This document shows, piece after piece, positions 42,534 to 53,282 of a stretch of DNA of 64,000 bases; the stretch's first letter is position 1; each line of letters begins with the position of its first letter. This stretch comes from CAMREV01 sp051653965 (lineage in GTDB: Bacteria > Bacillota_I > Bacilli_A > Mycoplasmatales > Mycoplasmoidaceae), in contig JBOFXG010000008.1 in the NCBI GenBank assembly GCA_051653965.1, forward strand, positions 62,001 through 126,000, given 5' to 3'. Under the pieces are notes generated by a model, which was not told the DNA's origin, did no database searches, and saw nothing but the letters and a program-made list of their open reading frames with translations. The position numbers were made by a program, and so were the translations under genes.

Positions 42534-44634
42534 AACATTTGTTTTAACTCAAAGAATAATTTATTTAGTTAATAAACTTGGTTTTTACCATAACTCTATT
42601 CTTGCATTTACTTTTACAAATAAAGCAGCAAATGAAATAAGAGAAAGAATTTTAAATTTTATACCAGATTTACCATTTAATTGAATTGGTACTTTTCATA
42701 GTATTTGCTTAAAAATATTAAGAGAGGATATTCATATATTAAATCGTTCAAATAATTTCGTAATATTGGATGAAGAAGATCAACTATCAATAATAAAAGA
42801 GATATATAAAATTAAAGCTTTTTCTAAAGATGTTATTATTCAGAAAAAGGTACTTTATTTTGTAAGTTATTTAAAGACTAAAAAAATTGATATAGATGAT
42901 GATGAAGAAATAATTAATTCACTAACAAAGCTTGAATTGAATTCAGAAAAAATTGAAATTATAAAAATTTGTTATAAAGATTATTATAATTATTTATTAA
43001 TAAAAAATTTATTAGACTTTGATGACTTAATTATTTGTGTAAATAAAATATTTTCAATTAATGAAGAAGCAAAATTAAAATGACAAAATAGATTCAACTA
43101 TATTTTAGTGGATGAATTTCAAGATACAAATGAGGATCAATTTGAATTGTTAAACAACCTAATTAGAGATAAACAAAATGTTTTTATAGTTGGAGATCCA
43201 GATCAAATGATTTACTCATGAAGAGGTGCATACCCAAATATTTTCGAAGATTTTCAAGATATGTATCCTAATAATAAAAAAATTCTCTTAGAGAAAAATT
43301 ATCGTTCATCACAAAATATTTTAGATATTTCAAATCAATTAATTAAAAATAATAAATTTAGAATTGAAAAAGCTTTATACACAGATAACATTAGAGGATC
43401 AAAAATAACTTATTATCACGCTTCAAGCTCTGATAGAGAATCAAATTGAATTGCAAATAAAATAAGTTATTTAAAAGAAGAAGAAGGATATAAATATAAA
43501 GATATTGTAATCTTATATAGAAGTAATTATTTATCAAGAAATATAGAACAATCATTAATTTACAAAGACATACCATATGTAATATTTGGCGGTCTTAAAT
43601 TCTTTCAAAGAAAAGAAATAAAAGATTTAATTTCATTTATGAAGTTAATATGTTTTGATGATGATGTTTCATTAAATAGAATTCATAATACTCCAAAAAG
43701 AAAAATAAGTGAAGCTATCTATTCAAAGATTTTACAATTTGCAAATCAAAATAATATCTCAACATGAGAAGGATTTAAAAGAGTCTATGAAATTAGCGAG
43801 TTAAAAGATTCAGCTAAAAAAAGTTGCTATGAATTTTATGAATTAATTTTATCTTTGAAAAAATTTAAATTCATTCAAATAAATGATTTGGTTGACAAAA
43901 TTTTAAAAGATACAAATTATTTAGAATATCTAAAAGATATAGATGAAGAATACAGAGTTGAGAATATAAAAGAGTTGAAATCAGCAATTGCTTTGTACCA
44001 ACATAGAAATACAAAATCTGAACTAAAAGATTATTTACAAGAAATAACTTTATATATGTCAAATGAAGAAAAAGGTTTTGAAAACAAGAGAGATTATGTT
44101 TCTCTAATGACTATTCATAATGCAAAAGGTTTAGAATTTAAAAATGTTTTTTTAATTTCGTTTTGTGATGGTTTATTTCCCTCGGCTAAAGCAATAGAAA
44201 AGGGAGATATTTCAGAAGAAAGAAGAGTTGCATATGTTGCAATGACAAGGGCTAAAAAAAATTTATTCATTTCATCATATGATGGAAAGAGCTTTCATAT
44301 ATCATCATCATCTAATTTACTTCCTTCAAGATTCATTGAAGAAATAAAGTCTAATAAAAATTTTGAAGCTGTTTTTGATCCTGCAATTAAATATGAACGA
44401 GATTATAAAAAATTTTCTATAGATGTTAAAACTTTTGAAGGAAAAGATTTATCTGAAAATTATCATAAAGATAAACAAATATTTGATTTAGGTGATCCAA
44501 TTTCTCACACAATATTTGGTGCAGGAATAGTTGTTGGAATTGATGGAGATATATTAAAAATAACTTTCAAATCTCCACATGGAATCAAGTTTATTTCTCG
44601 AGACCATAAGAGTGTTAAAAAGTTAAAAAATTAA
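42448..44634 (+). CDS. pcrA: ATP-dependent DNA helicase PcrA/UvrD
   Basis: A 728-residue SF1A helicase. Walker A is AGAGSGKTFVLTQR near 21-34, motif Ia AFTFTNKAANEI, motif II DEFQDTN, motif III GDPDQMIYSWRGA, motif IV ENYRSS-like (LEKNYRSSQNIL), motif V TIHNAKGLEFKNVF and motif VI VAYVAMTRAKKNL. It unwinds DNA 3' to 5' in repair and removal of protein barriers. The C-terminal tail (GDPISHTIFGAGIVVGI) is the PcrA RNA polymerase-binding-like segment. TGA encodes Trp at several sites. Start at 42448 is required for the Walker A region, despite the overlap. Confidence 0.95.
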
Positions 44635-44635
44635 A

Positions 44636-45514
44636 TTAGTTGCTTTCAAATTTTTTATCTAAATAATAATCATATAAAGATTTTACAGTTTCATTAGCAG
44701 CTATTGTATTATTGTTATTATCCACAGTACCAAGTAAAACTGGTTTTTTCTCACTAGAGAATGCTATTCCGCCAGATAATTTACTATTATCTCCAACAAT
44801 AGAAGTTAAGTTTGGCCTTACTAATAATGCATAATCAACAAAGTTTCTATAATCAATAGCTGATTGATCTTGTCTTATATATAAACCACTTAAAGATTTA
44901 TACTCAAAGGGTAATTTAGTAAATTCAGCAATTTGATTATGATCAGTACTTGGTGGTAAATTATTTTCTATTGTATAGTCATAATTATATTTATCTAATA
45001 ATACTTTTTCACTATATGTTTCAAATGGATCATAATTTAATTCTGAAAAAATATTGTTTTCAGCTTTGAATGCTGGATTATCTATGAATAATAAAACTTT
45101 TACTTTATCATTTAATTCTTTTTCAGAAAGGAATGCTTCAAGAAAACTTGAATCAATAATTGGGTTAATAGAAACCCCTCCACCATTTTCAATTCCACCA
45201 CCGCTTAATCAACTTCTAAAAGGTAAAGTAGAATCTGATCCTGCTAATGATCCGTATATAAAAATGTAATTTCCATTATTAATGCTTGAATCACCTAATA
45301 TAGCATTTTTAACAGAACTATTTTGCTCTTCTAGGTTTGATAATAAGACTTTTGTATTTGCTTCAGTTGATAATTTCATGATTTTTAATTTAATAGAATC
45401 ATCTGATGTTTGAGTTGCGCTACATGATACTAAAGACAATGATGCAATCATCGAAATATTAAATAAACAAAAAAGGAATATTTTTTTTCTATTTCTTTTA
45501 ATTATTTTTTTCAT
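44636..45514 (-). CDS. Surface lipoprotein, function unknown
   Basis: A 292-residue protein with a basic start (MKKIIKRNRKKIFLFC) and a lipobox SLVSC giving Cys31 lipidation. The mature part has no recognised domain; it is acidic and Asn/Asp-rich with a Gly-rich patch (LSGGGIENGGG). ATG 45514 is chosen because GGGGATAAAT lies before it; an earlier ATG-like start at 45532 is worse. Its stop lies one base from the pcrA stop on the other strand. It shares the general lipobox form SCSAT with the large lipoprotein at 25345-28791 (both LVSCSAT), which suggests a shared secretion style, not homology. Confidence 0.8.
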
Positions 45515-45739
45515 ATTTATCCCCATTTTCATTTCGATTATCTAAAAATATATCAATAAATATTATATATTAATTAATCAAAAAAGTAATATTTAATGTT
45601 AACTAAACATTTTTTTGTTAAAAAACTTAATTTAAGTATTATAAAAAAGCAAAAATTTAAAAAAAAATGTGTAAAAACAAATAATAAATAATAAAATTTA
45701 GATGTATGCGTGAGCATTAGATTACCAAGGAGAAATGAA

Positions 45740-46063
45740 ATGGGAAAAAAATTAGTGTTAGATTCAAACATGAGGCCATTAACTAAAAATCAAATAATAA
45801 AACTTATAAGTGATAATGCAAATATTTCAATACCAGTTATAAAAGATATATTTGATGATTTTCAAAAATTAATGTTCGCTGAATTAGATAGATGTTTAGA
45901 ATTTAAATTACTAGATATTGGAAAAATAAAAGTTAAACGTTCTAATCCTAGAATTGGTGTAAATCCAAGTACTGGTCAAAAAGTAGAAATAGCTGCTAAG
46001 ACAAAATTAAAATTTACTTTTTCAAAAGGTTGCAAGGTTTTCGCAGAAACTTTATATATCTAA
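45740..46063 (+). CDS. HU-like DNA-binding protein
   Basis: A 107-residue DNABII protein. The dimer region reads MTKNQIIKLIS-like (RPLTKNQIIKLISDN), and the DNA-binding arm contains NPRIGVNPSTGQKVEIAAKTKLKF, the classic NP-TG-V-I-A-F pattern. A short N-terminal addition (GKKLVLDSN) precedes the HU core. It bends and compacts the chromosome. AAGGAG with seven-base spacing selects ATG 45740. Confidence 0.9.
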   Translation: MGKKLVLDSNMRPLTKNQIIKLISDNANISIPVIKDIFDDFQKLMFAELDRCLEFKLLDIGKIKVKRSNPRIGVNPSTGQKVEIAAKTKLKFTFSKGCKVFAETLYI

Positions 46064-46088
46064 TTAAATAAAATAGAAATATTTTATT

Positions 46089-46119
46089 CTTGTATATACA
46101 TATATAATTTATATATACA
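46089..46119. repeat. AT-rich palindrome upstream of gapA
   Basis: TGTATATA and TATATACA arms enclose an AT-rich spacer in the HU-gapA gap, about 20 nt before the gapA -10. It may be an operator or part of the HU 3' end; no regulator is known. Confidence 0.3.
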
Positions 46120-46135
46120 TAAAATAAATTTTTTA

Positions 46136-46141
46136 TATAAT
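46136..46141 (+). promoter_or_regulatory. Putative -10 box for gapA
   Basis: TATAAT 43 nt before ATG 46185; GAAGGGA lies at 46167-46173. Confidence 0.5.
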
Positions 46142-46184
46142 AAAAGTAATAAATACTTTTTTAATTGAAGGGAAAAAATAAAAT

Positions 46185-47192
46185 ATGGCAAATAATAAAA
46201 TAAATATAGCTATAAATGGATTCGGAAGAATAGGAAGATTAACTTTCAGAGAATTACTAAAAAATAAAAATGTTTCAATAGTTGGTATTAATGATTTAAC
46301 TGATACTAAAACACTTGCACATTTATTAAAGTATGACTCTGCTCAAGGAGTGCTAGATAAAAAAGTATCACACACTGATAAAGAAATAATTATAGGAACA
46401 ACAAAAATTCCTGTTTATTCAGAAAAAGACCCAAGTGCTTTACCTTGAAAAAAATTAAATGTAGATTTAGTAATTGAATCTACAGGAAGATTCACAGATG
46501 AAAAATCTGCTGGACTTCATTTAAAAGCAGGAGCTAAAAAAGTTTTAATATCAGCTCCAGCTAGTGGAAATATTCCAACTGTTGTTTACAATGTAAATCA
46601 CAAAATTTTAACAAGTAAAGATAAAATAGTTTCTGGTGCATCATGTACAACTAATGCATTAGCTCCTTTGGCTAAAGTTCTTGATGAAAAATTTGGAGTT
46701 GAATGAGGATTAATGAATACTATTCATGCATTCACTGCTGATCAAAGATTACAAGATGCTCCACATTCAGATTTAAGAAGAGCAAGAGCTGCTTCTGTTT
46801 CAATGATACCTACAAGTACTGGAGCAGCAAAAGCAATTGGCCTAGTTTTACCAAGTTTAAATGGTAGACTTCATGGATTAGCTACAAGAGTTCCTACAAT
46901 AACTGGTTCACTAGTAGACTTAACTGTGGTTTTAAAAAAGAATGCAGATATTAAAGCAATTAATAATGCAATGAAATCAGCTTCTAATGAATCATTTGCA
47001 TATGAAGAAAACCCAATAGTATCTTGCGATGTTGTTGGAGATACTCATGGTTCTATATTTGATCCTGCAATGACTTTAGAAATCAATGTTGATTCTAAAA
47101 AAGCATTCAAAGTTTTCACTTGATATGATAATGAATATTCATATGTAGCTCAATTAGTTAGAACGGCTATATATTTAGCAAAATTGAAATAA
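46185..47192 (+). CDS. gapA: Glyceraldehyde-3-phosphate dehydrogenase
   Basis: A 335-residue GAPDH: INGFGRIGRLTFRELL for NAD, active Cys in SGASCTTNALAPLAK, and DVVGDTHGSIFDP near the C-terminus. It makes 1,3-bisphosphoglycerate and NADH in glycolysis. TGA Trp near residues 89, 174 and 314. A long hairpin terminator follows. Glycolytic partners are not next to it. Confidence 0.97.
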
Positions 47193-47232
47193 TAATTTTT
47201 ACAACGTTAATAACGTTTAAAAATTATTATTT
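47190..47232 (+). terminator. Terminator after gapA
   Basis: Long imperfect stem: AATAATTTTTA...AACGTT / AACGTT...TAAAAATTATT, then ATTTTT. Confidence 0.7.
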
Positions 47233-47261
47233 TTCAACCATCTAAAAATAAAGGAATTACA

Positions 47262-48746
47262 ATGACAAAACAAATTAAAAAAATTATAAAAATTAGCTTA
47301 TCTGCACTTTTTGGAGCTGGACTATTATCAGTTATTATTGCATCTTCTGTGATAATGTCAGGAGGTAATACTTCTAATTTATTTGCTGAAATAGTTGTTT
47401 CTGATAACACATCAGTTCTTGCTGATAAATCATTTAGTGAGACAACTTTTAATGGATATAGGGATTTTTTAAAAAATAGAGGTGATGAGTTAAAAGACCC
47501 AGTTCAAGATTATAGAGAAGGTTTTGGATTATGAAGAAGACCAGGAACTAATAATAATGAAAGAGAGACTACATTTAAAGGAATATTTGATAATGGTAAA
47601 GATTTAATTATTGCTCCTGGTTTCAATCACGCACAAGCTATAGAAAATGTTGCACAAGATAAAACCTTTTCTAATAAGGGTTTCTTACTTTTAGATTCAG
47701 GTATAGCTAATCCTGTTGGAAATGTTTCAACTGTAGAATTTAGAATGGAACAAGCTGGTTTCCAATGTGGAGTAGCTGCATCACAATTTTTGAATTCTAA
47801 TGAAAATATATTTGGCAAAGATGGTTCTTTAAAAATTGGAGGTTTTGTTGGTCTTGCATTCCCTTCAACTTTAGATTTCCTTATTGGTTATCAAAAGGGT
47901 ATGGTTGCTTGAAATCAAGCAAATCCTTCAGCAAAACAGATTGAGTGAATTGATCTTGGTCCTAATGTAGGTGCTTATACTTCTGGTAGTTTTGGTATTG
48001 GAGATGGTAGACAAATATCACAAAATTTATTAATTAAAGGAGCTGATGTAATTATGCCTATTGCAGGACCACAAACTCTAGATGCAATCACAGAAATAGG
48101 TCTACAAAATAGACCTGTAGTTATTATTGGAGTGGATTCACCTCAAGAAGAAAATCTTGGTTTGCAAAAACCAATTCCTAATTTGGGTTCTGAAAATATA
48201 AAAGCTTTTGATGGTACACCTTCGGATAATAACAATATTATCCAATTCTCAGCAGAAAAAAAATTAAATATTGCAGTGCAGGGTACACTTACAGCAATTT
48301 CAAATACAGAAAAACCTAATGAAGCTGAGTTTGATGGTTCTTCTTATGGTGGTTTCGGCTGAAGAAATATAATTGCTTTAGGGCCTGATGGTTCTAGTGC
48401 AGTTGGTATATCAAAAGCTGGAGAAGACTATTTTACAAAAGGTCTTGGTGGAGATCCTTCAGCTGGAGGTTATGCTGATGTTGTTGCTGGACTATTAACA
48501 AATCCTGTATTTAATGAAATGATTGGCCCAGAAGGACAAGTTTCTTTTTATAATACAACAGATGGTTCTGGAACTGGTGAAGGAGTAGCTTCTATTGATA
48601 AATATTCTAATGGATTAAATAATTTTAAAACTGAATATGTTGAAGAAGCATTAAGATTAAATGGTACACATTTTGCACCACCACCACTACCTAAATCACC
48701 AATTGTACTAAATGATGTACAAAATCTAAAAAGAAAGGAGTCATAA
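47262..48746 (+). CDS. BMP-family substrate-binding protein, no lipobox Cys
   Basis: A 494-residue PnrA/BMP-type binding protein: NGKDLIIAPGFNHAQAIENVA, DSGIANPVGNVSTVEFR, and GADVIMPIAGPQTLDA are typical. It directly precedes the ATPase and two permeases, so it should bind nucleosides for that importer. The N-terminus has one hydrophobic helix (ISLSALFGAGLLSVIIASS) but no Cys in the first 100 residues, so it is probably an uncleaved or differently anchored protein instead of a lipoprotein. AAAGGA precedes ATG 47262. TGA Trp codons are frequent. Confidence 0.85.
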
Positions 48747-48747
48747 T

Positions 48748-50355
48748 ATGAATGAAAATATAAAAGACTATATTGTTTACATAGATGATATATCTAAATC
48801 TTTCTTAGATGGAAAAATTAAAGCTAACCAGCACATTACATTAAGAGTAAAGAAAAATGAAGTTTATGCATTAATGGGTGAAAATGGTGCAGGAAAATCT
48901 ACCATAATGTCAATCTTATTTGGTATATATAGACAAGATAGCGGAAAAATCTATATTAGAGGAAAAGAAGTTGATTTCCACTATGCTAATGATGCTCATA
49001 AAGAAAAAATTGGAATGGTTCATCAACATTTTAAATTAGTAGATGAATTTACAGTTCTTGAGAATGTTATTCTTGGCAATGAAATATGTAACGATAAATT
49101 ACCTATAAAAAATTTCATTATGGATAAGAAAAAAAGTAAAGAAAAAATTCAAGATTTAATTAATAAATACAATCTTAATATAAATGTAAATGATAAAATT
49201 AAAAAATTAAATGTTTCTCAAAAACAAAAAGTAGAAATCCTAAAATTATTATTTCTTGATTCTGAAATACTTATATTTGATGAGCCGACTGCAATTCTTT
49301 CAAAAAATGAAATTAGTCAATTTTTAGAAATGATTAAGAACTTCAAAAAAGAAGGAAAAACAGTTATCCTAATTACTCATAAACTTAAAGAAGTTTTTGA
49401 AGTTGCCGAGAGAGGTGCGATAATTAAAAAGGGTAAATTAGTTGAAGAAGTTGACATCAAAAAAATGGATGCTAAAAAAATTAGTTCTCTAATGGTTGGA
49501 AAAGAAATAAGTGAAGTTAAAAATAAATCTACAAAAAATTTTGGTGAAGTAGTTCTTTCTGTAAAAGATTTAATGCTTGAGGAAAATAAAACAATTTCAT
49601 TTGATATAAGAGCTGGAGAAATCTTTTCAATAGCTGGAGTTAGTGGAAATGGTCAAACAGATTTAATCTCATTAATTACAGGTTTAGAAAAACCAAAAAA
49701 AGGTCAAGTATTTATCAAAGATGTTGAAACAAATACTTTAATAGAAACTTCAAAAATGAGTATAAATAAAAAATACAAAGTTGGTTTAGGTTTTGTTCCT
49801 GAAGATAGACAAAAACATGGTTTATTTTTGAAATCATCAATTGCAACAAATTGTGTGACAAATAGATACAATGAATATGCAAGTGATAAAAAAGATAGAT
49901 TTTACAAAACAATTCCATTTCTTCCTTTTATTAAATTTATAAATTTAAATGCAATTAGTTATAATGCATTACATTTAATTAAAAAATATAATGTTTTTGG
50001 AGGTTCTTCAATACATGATAGTGCTGGAAACCTTTCTGGTGGTAACCAACAAAAAATTATTATTGGTAGAGAATTAAGTAAAAAAAGTCATTTATTAATA
50101 TTATTTCAACCAACAAGAGGTTTAGACATTGGTGCAATTCAAATGTTCCATGAATACATTCTTGAAGCAAAAGAAAAAGGAAAAGCAATTTTACTTATAT
50201 CATATGAATTATCAGAAATATATGCTTTATCTGACACAATATCAGTTATTAGTAAAAACAATCTTGTAAGTCAAGGTTCAGTTGAAGAGATGAATATTGA
50301 TAAAGTTGGTCAATTAATGACAACATCAACATTTGGAGTAGAAAATGAAAAATAA
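48748..50355 (+). CDS. Nucleoside/BMP ABC transporter ATPase (two ABC domains)
   Basis: A 535-residue protein with two ABC domains, like YufO/NupA-type ATPases of the BMP importer. First: MGENGAGKSTIMS, HFKLVDEFTVLENVILG, LIFDEPTAILS. Second: GVSGNGQTDLISL, DRQKHGLFL, LSGGNQQKIIIGREL and FQPTRGLDIGA, where Gln replaces the Asp of Walker B, as is common for the second domain in this family. It powers nucleoside uptake. Separated from the binding protein by one base, and overlapping the next permease by 11 nt. Confidence 0.92.
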   Translation: MNENIKDYIVYIDDISKSFLDGKIKANQHITLRVKKNEVYALMGENGAGKSTIMSILFGIYRQDSGKIYIRGKEVDFHYANDAHKEKIGMVHQHFKLVDEFTVLENVILGNEICNDKLPIKNFIMDKKKSKEKIQDLINKYNLNINVNDKIKKLNVSQKQKVEILKLLFLDSEILIFDEPTAILSKNEISQFLEMIKNFKKEGKTVILITHKLKEVFEVAERGAIIKKGKLVEEVDIKKMDAKKISSLMVGKEISEVKNKSTKNFGEVVLSVKDLMLEENKTISFDIRAGEIFSIAGVSGNGQTDLISLITGLEKPKKGQVFIKDVETNTLIETSKMSINKKYKVGLGFVPEDRQKHGLFLKSSIATNCVTNRYNEYASDKKDRFYKTIPFLPFIKFINLNAISYNALHLIKKYNVFGGSSIHDSAGNLSGGNQQKIIIGRELSKKSHLLILFQPTRGLDIGAIQMFHEYILEAKEKGKAILLISYELSEIYALSDTISVISKNNLVSQGSVEEMNIDKVGQLMTTSTFGVENEK

Positions 50356-51688
50356 TTTAAAATATGCTTCTGATAGCTTTTGTTACAATAACAAAAATAG
50401 ATCATTAATAAAACAAATAGGATTTGTAATATTATTTATTTTAGGTTCGCTACTTGTATCACTAATAATTATTCAAATGCTTGGTTACAATATGATAGAT
50501 GCTCTTAATGCAATATTTACAAGACCTTTTCAAAGTTTCTTAATTAAAGACTTTGTCACAAACATTGCAACATTAGGACTTTCCGGTTTAGCCTTTGCAG
50601 TTGCATATAAGGCCGGAATATTCAATATTGGTATAAGTGGTCAAATGGTAGCTTCTGGTCTTGCCATAGTTAGTTTAAGTCAAGCACTTACTGATGAAAA
50701 TGGTAATACAACAACCGGCCCTGCAGGTATAATTCTTGTTGTGATAGTAGCAATGCTAACTGGTATGCTTGTTTCAATGGTAATTGGTGCATTAAAGGTT
50801 TATCTAAGAGTTCATGAAGTTGTTAGTTCAATTTTATTAAACTGAATTATTTTCTTCTTAGCAAAATGATTAATTGTTGAAGGACCTTTAATGAATCCAA
50901 ATGATTCTTTATATTCTTTAGGAATTCATGAAGATCTTGCATTCTATGATAGCAGTATGCTTTCAGGATTTGTAGGAGCATTAGTATCATTATTAGTAGT
51001 AGCTATAGTTGTTTGAGCAATATTTAAATTCACAATTTTTGGAAAACAAATGTCATATGTAGGAAAATCATTAACTGCAAGTAAATATTCAGGTTTTAAA
51101 ATTAATGAATTACAATTAAGTGCATTTGCAATTTCTGGTGCAATTTCTGGAATACTAGCTTGTGTAGTTTATACAGCAAATGCAACAAAAGCAATGCCTG
51201 TACCATTAGTTAATATGATACCATTAGAAGGTTTTAATGGTATAGCAATCGGATTAATTGCATTCTCAAATCCAATTGCAATCCTTCCAGTTTCATTTGT
51301 AATGGCATTATTCTCAACAACTGCATTAGCAGCTCCACCATTCCCTAACTCAATGGGTAACTTAATCCTTGGTTTAGTAATGTATGGAACTTCAATATTT
51401 GCATTAGCATATAAAATACAGTTAATGACTAGAATAAGAAACTTTTTATCTAAAAAACTTAATAATGACTTTACAAAAAAATGAGATGAAAGAGTTAAAA
51501 ATAGAAATAAATTCTTAAAAGCACTTGATGTAAAATTATCAGATTTAAAAATTGATTTATTTAGTGTAAAAATAAAGGATGCAAAAATTGGTAATGCAAC
51601 CAAAGCATCATTAATTGAAAAATATCTAAATGAAAAAAATCAATTAAAAAATAACTTAAATACAATTGTTGAAGCAGAGGAGGAATAA
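50345..51688 (+). CDS. Nucleoside ABC transporter permease 1
   Basis: A 447-residue polytopic protein of the BPD_transp_2 group (YufP/NupB-like). NIGISGQMVASGLAIV and the VHEVVSSILLNWIIFFLAKW stretch with LKVYLRVHE fit the family. The last 80 or so residues form a charged Lys-rich tail not usual in short homologues. TGA Trp codons are common. It begins inside the ATPase gene and its last codons (GAG GAG GAA) make the Shine-Dalgarno for the next gene. Confidence 0.88.
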
Positions 51689-51690
51689 TT

Positions 51691-52629
51691 ATGGATTTTA
51701 CAAGTATATTAAATATGGCCCTATTGTTCTCTCTTATTCTAGGGTTAGGTGCAATTAGTGGATTCTTCTCTGAAAGAGTTGGAATCGTAAACATTGGTAT
51801 CAATGGAATGATGACATTTGGAGCTTTATTCTATTGTATATATGGTGGTTTAATTAATGGTGGGAGTGCAGGATATAAAGGCGGAATGGCAGGAGATGGC
51901 ACATTCTTAATTCCAATGCTTCTTTCATCAGTAACAACAATCCTTGTTGGACTATTGTTTGGATTTGCAGTTATAAAATTAAAGGCAAATCATATTATAG
52001 CTGGAACAGCTATAAATTTACTTGGAGCATCATTAGGAATTTTTCTTAATAGTTCTTTAGGTTTCTCAATTTTAGGTGTTGAAGAATTAAGAAATTCTTA
52101 CACACAAATATTAAAAATTGGTGAAACAAATTTATTCGGTTCTACATTAATATTATTCTTCTTAATAGGATTTATAGTATTAGGTATTTGATTATTTATG
52201 AAATATACAAAATTTGGATTAAGATTCACATCAATTGGTGAAAATCCATATGCTGCTGATGTTCAAGGTATTAATGTAATTAAATATCAATGAATTGGCT
52301 TAATAATCTCAGCATTTATTGCTGGATTAGCTGGATCAATATTTATGTATAACAGTACTTCATTTAGAGGAGATGTTGATTCATTAGGTTTCTTATCTCT
52401 TGCAATTATGATTGCAGGGGCATGAAGAATACCACTAATATCATTAGTTTCAATCGTATTCGCTTTCTTAGTGAGTATTTCAAAACAAACTATTCCAAAT
52501 GTTAACTCAGATTTATTATTAATTCTTCCATATGCATTTACACTATTAACATTAGTTGTGTTCTCTTTCTTCAGTTTTGGTAATCCTCCAAAACACGTCG
52601 GGCAACACTTTGCACACGAGAAAATATAA
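51691..52629 (+). CDS. Nucleoside ABC transporter permease 2
   Basis: A 312-residue second permease (YufQ/NupC-like): LGAISGFFSERVGIVNIGIN and LKANHIIAGTAINLLG are family blocks, and ending KHVGQHFAHEKI. It forms the channel together with permease 1. Starts two bases after permease 1 with GAGGAGG. A strong terminator follows, closing the four-gene importer operon begun at 47262. Confidence 0.9.
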
Positions 52630-52648
52630 CTATTTATTTAACAAATTA

Positions 52649-52692
52649 TAAAAAAATATCTATTATTTATTAATAGATATTTTTTTATTTAT
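52649..52692 (+). terminator. Terminator of the nucleoside importer operon
   Basis: AAATATCTATT / AATAGATATTT stem followed by T7; also close to the 3' end of tRNA-Leu on the minus strand. Confidence 0.85.
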
Positions 52693-52694
52693 AT

Positions 52695-52779
52695 TGGTGC
52701 ACTTAAAGGGACTCGAACCCCCACGCCATAAGGCATTAGATCCTAAGTCTAACGCGTCTGCCAATTCCGCCATAAGTGC
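52695..52779 (-). tRNA. tRNA-Leu (TAG)
   Basis: Class II cloverleaf: acceptor GCACTTA/TAAGTGC, anticodon TAG in AGACTTAGGATCT, long variable arm, encoded CCA. Confidence 0.95.
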
Positions 52780-52851
52780 ACAAGGAACTTGTTTTGGGTT
52801 TTTAGCCCATAAGCTTATAAATATTATTTATAGGCAAAATAAGTATATATA

Positions 52852-52927
52852 TGGTGCCGACTATAGGAGTTGAACCTACAACCTACTGATTACAAGTCAG
52901 TTGCTCTGCCAATTGAGCTAAGTCGGC
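52852..52927 (-). tRNA. tRNA-Thr (TGT)
   Basis: Acceptor GCCGACT/AGTCGGC, anticodon TGT in CTGACTTGTAATCAG, T arm GTAGGTTCAACTCCTAT, encoded CCA. Confidence 0.95.
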
Positions 52928-52934
52928 AATATAA

Positions 52935-53010
52935 TGGTGGAGTGTGAGGGGATCGAACCCCCGACCCTATGCTTGTAAGGCATATGCTCTCCCAGCTGAG
53001 CTAACACTCC
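52935..53010 (-). tRNA. tRNA-Val (TAC)
   Basis: Acceptor GGAGTGT/ACACTCC, anticodon TAC in GCCTTACAAGC, T arm GGGGGTTCGATCCCCTC, encoded CCA. Confidence 0.95.
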
Positions 53011-53045
53011 ATGTAAAATTAAAACTAATTAATTTATTTTTATAA

Positions 53046-53122
53046 TGGTGACCCGTACGGGATTCAAACCCGTGAATGCACGCGTGAAAGGCGTGTGTGT
53101 TAAGTCGCTTCACCAACGGGCC
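53046..53122 (-). tRNA. tRNA-Glu (TTC)
   Basis: Acceptor GGCCCGT/ACGGGTC with G-U, anticodon TTC in CGCCTTTCACGCG, T arm ACGGGTTTGAATCCCGT, encoded CCA. Confidence 0.94.
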
Positions 53123-53128
53123 ATAAAA

Positions 53129-53203
53129 TGGCGGCTGCAGTAGGGATCGAACCTACGACCAATTGATTAACAGTCAACTGCTCTACCGCTGAGCTATGCA
53201 GCC
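53129..53203 (-). tRNA. tRNA-Asn (GTT)
   Basis: Acceptor GGCTGCA/TGCAGCC, anticodon GTT in TGACTGTTAATCA, T arm GTAGGTTCGATCCCTAC, encoded CCA. Confidence 0.95.
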
Positions 53204-53282
53204 ATATAATTGTTGATTTTTACTAAATTATAAAAATCACACATAACAATTATATTATAATTTATATTTTTTTAGAATTATT

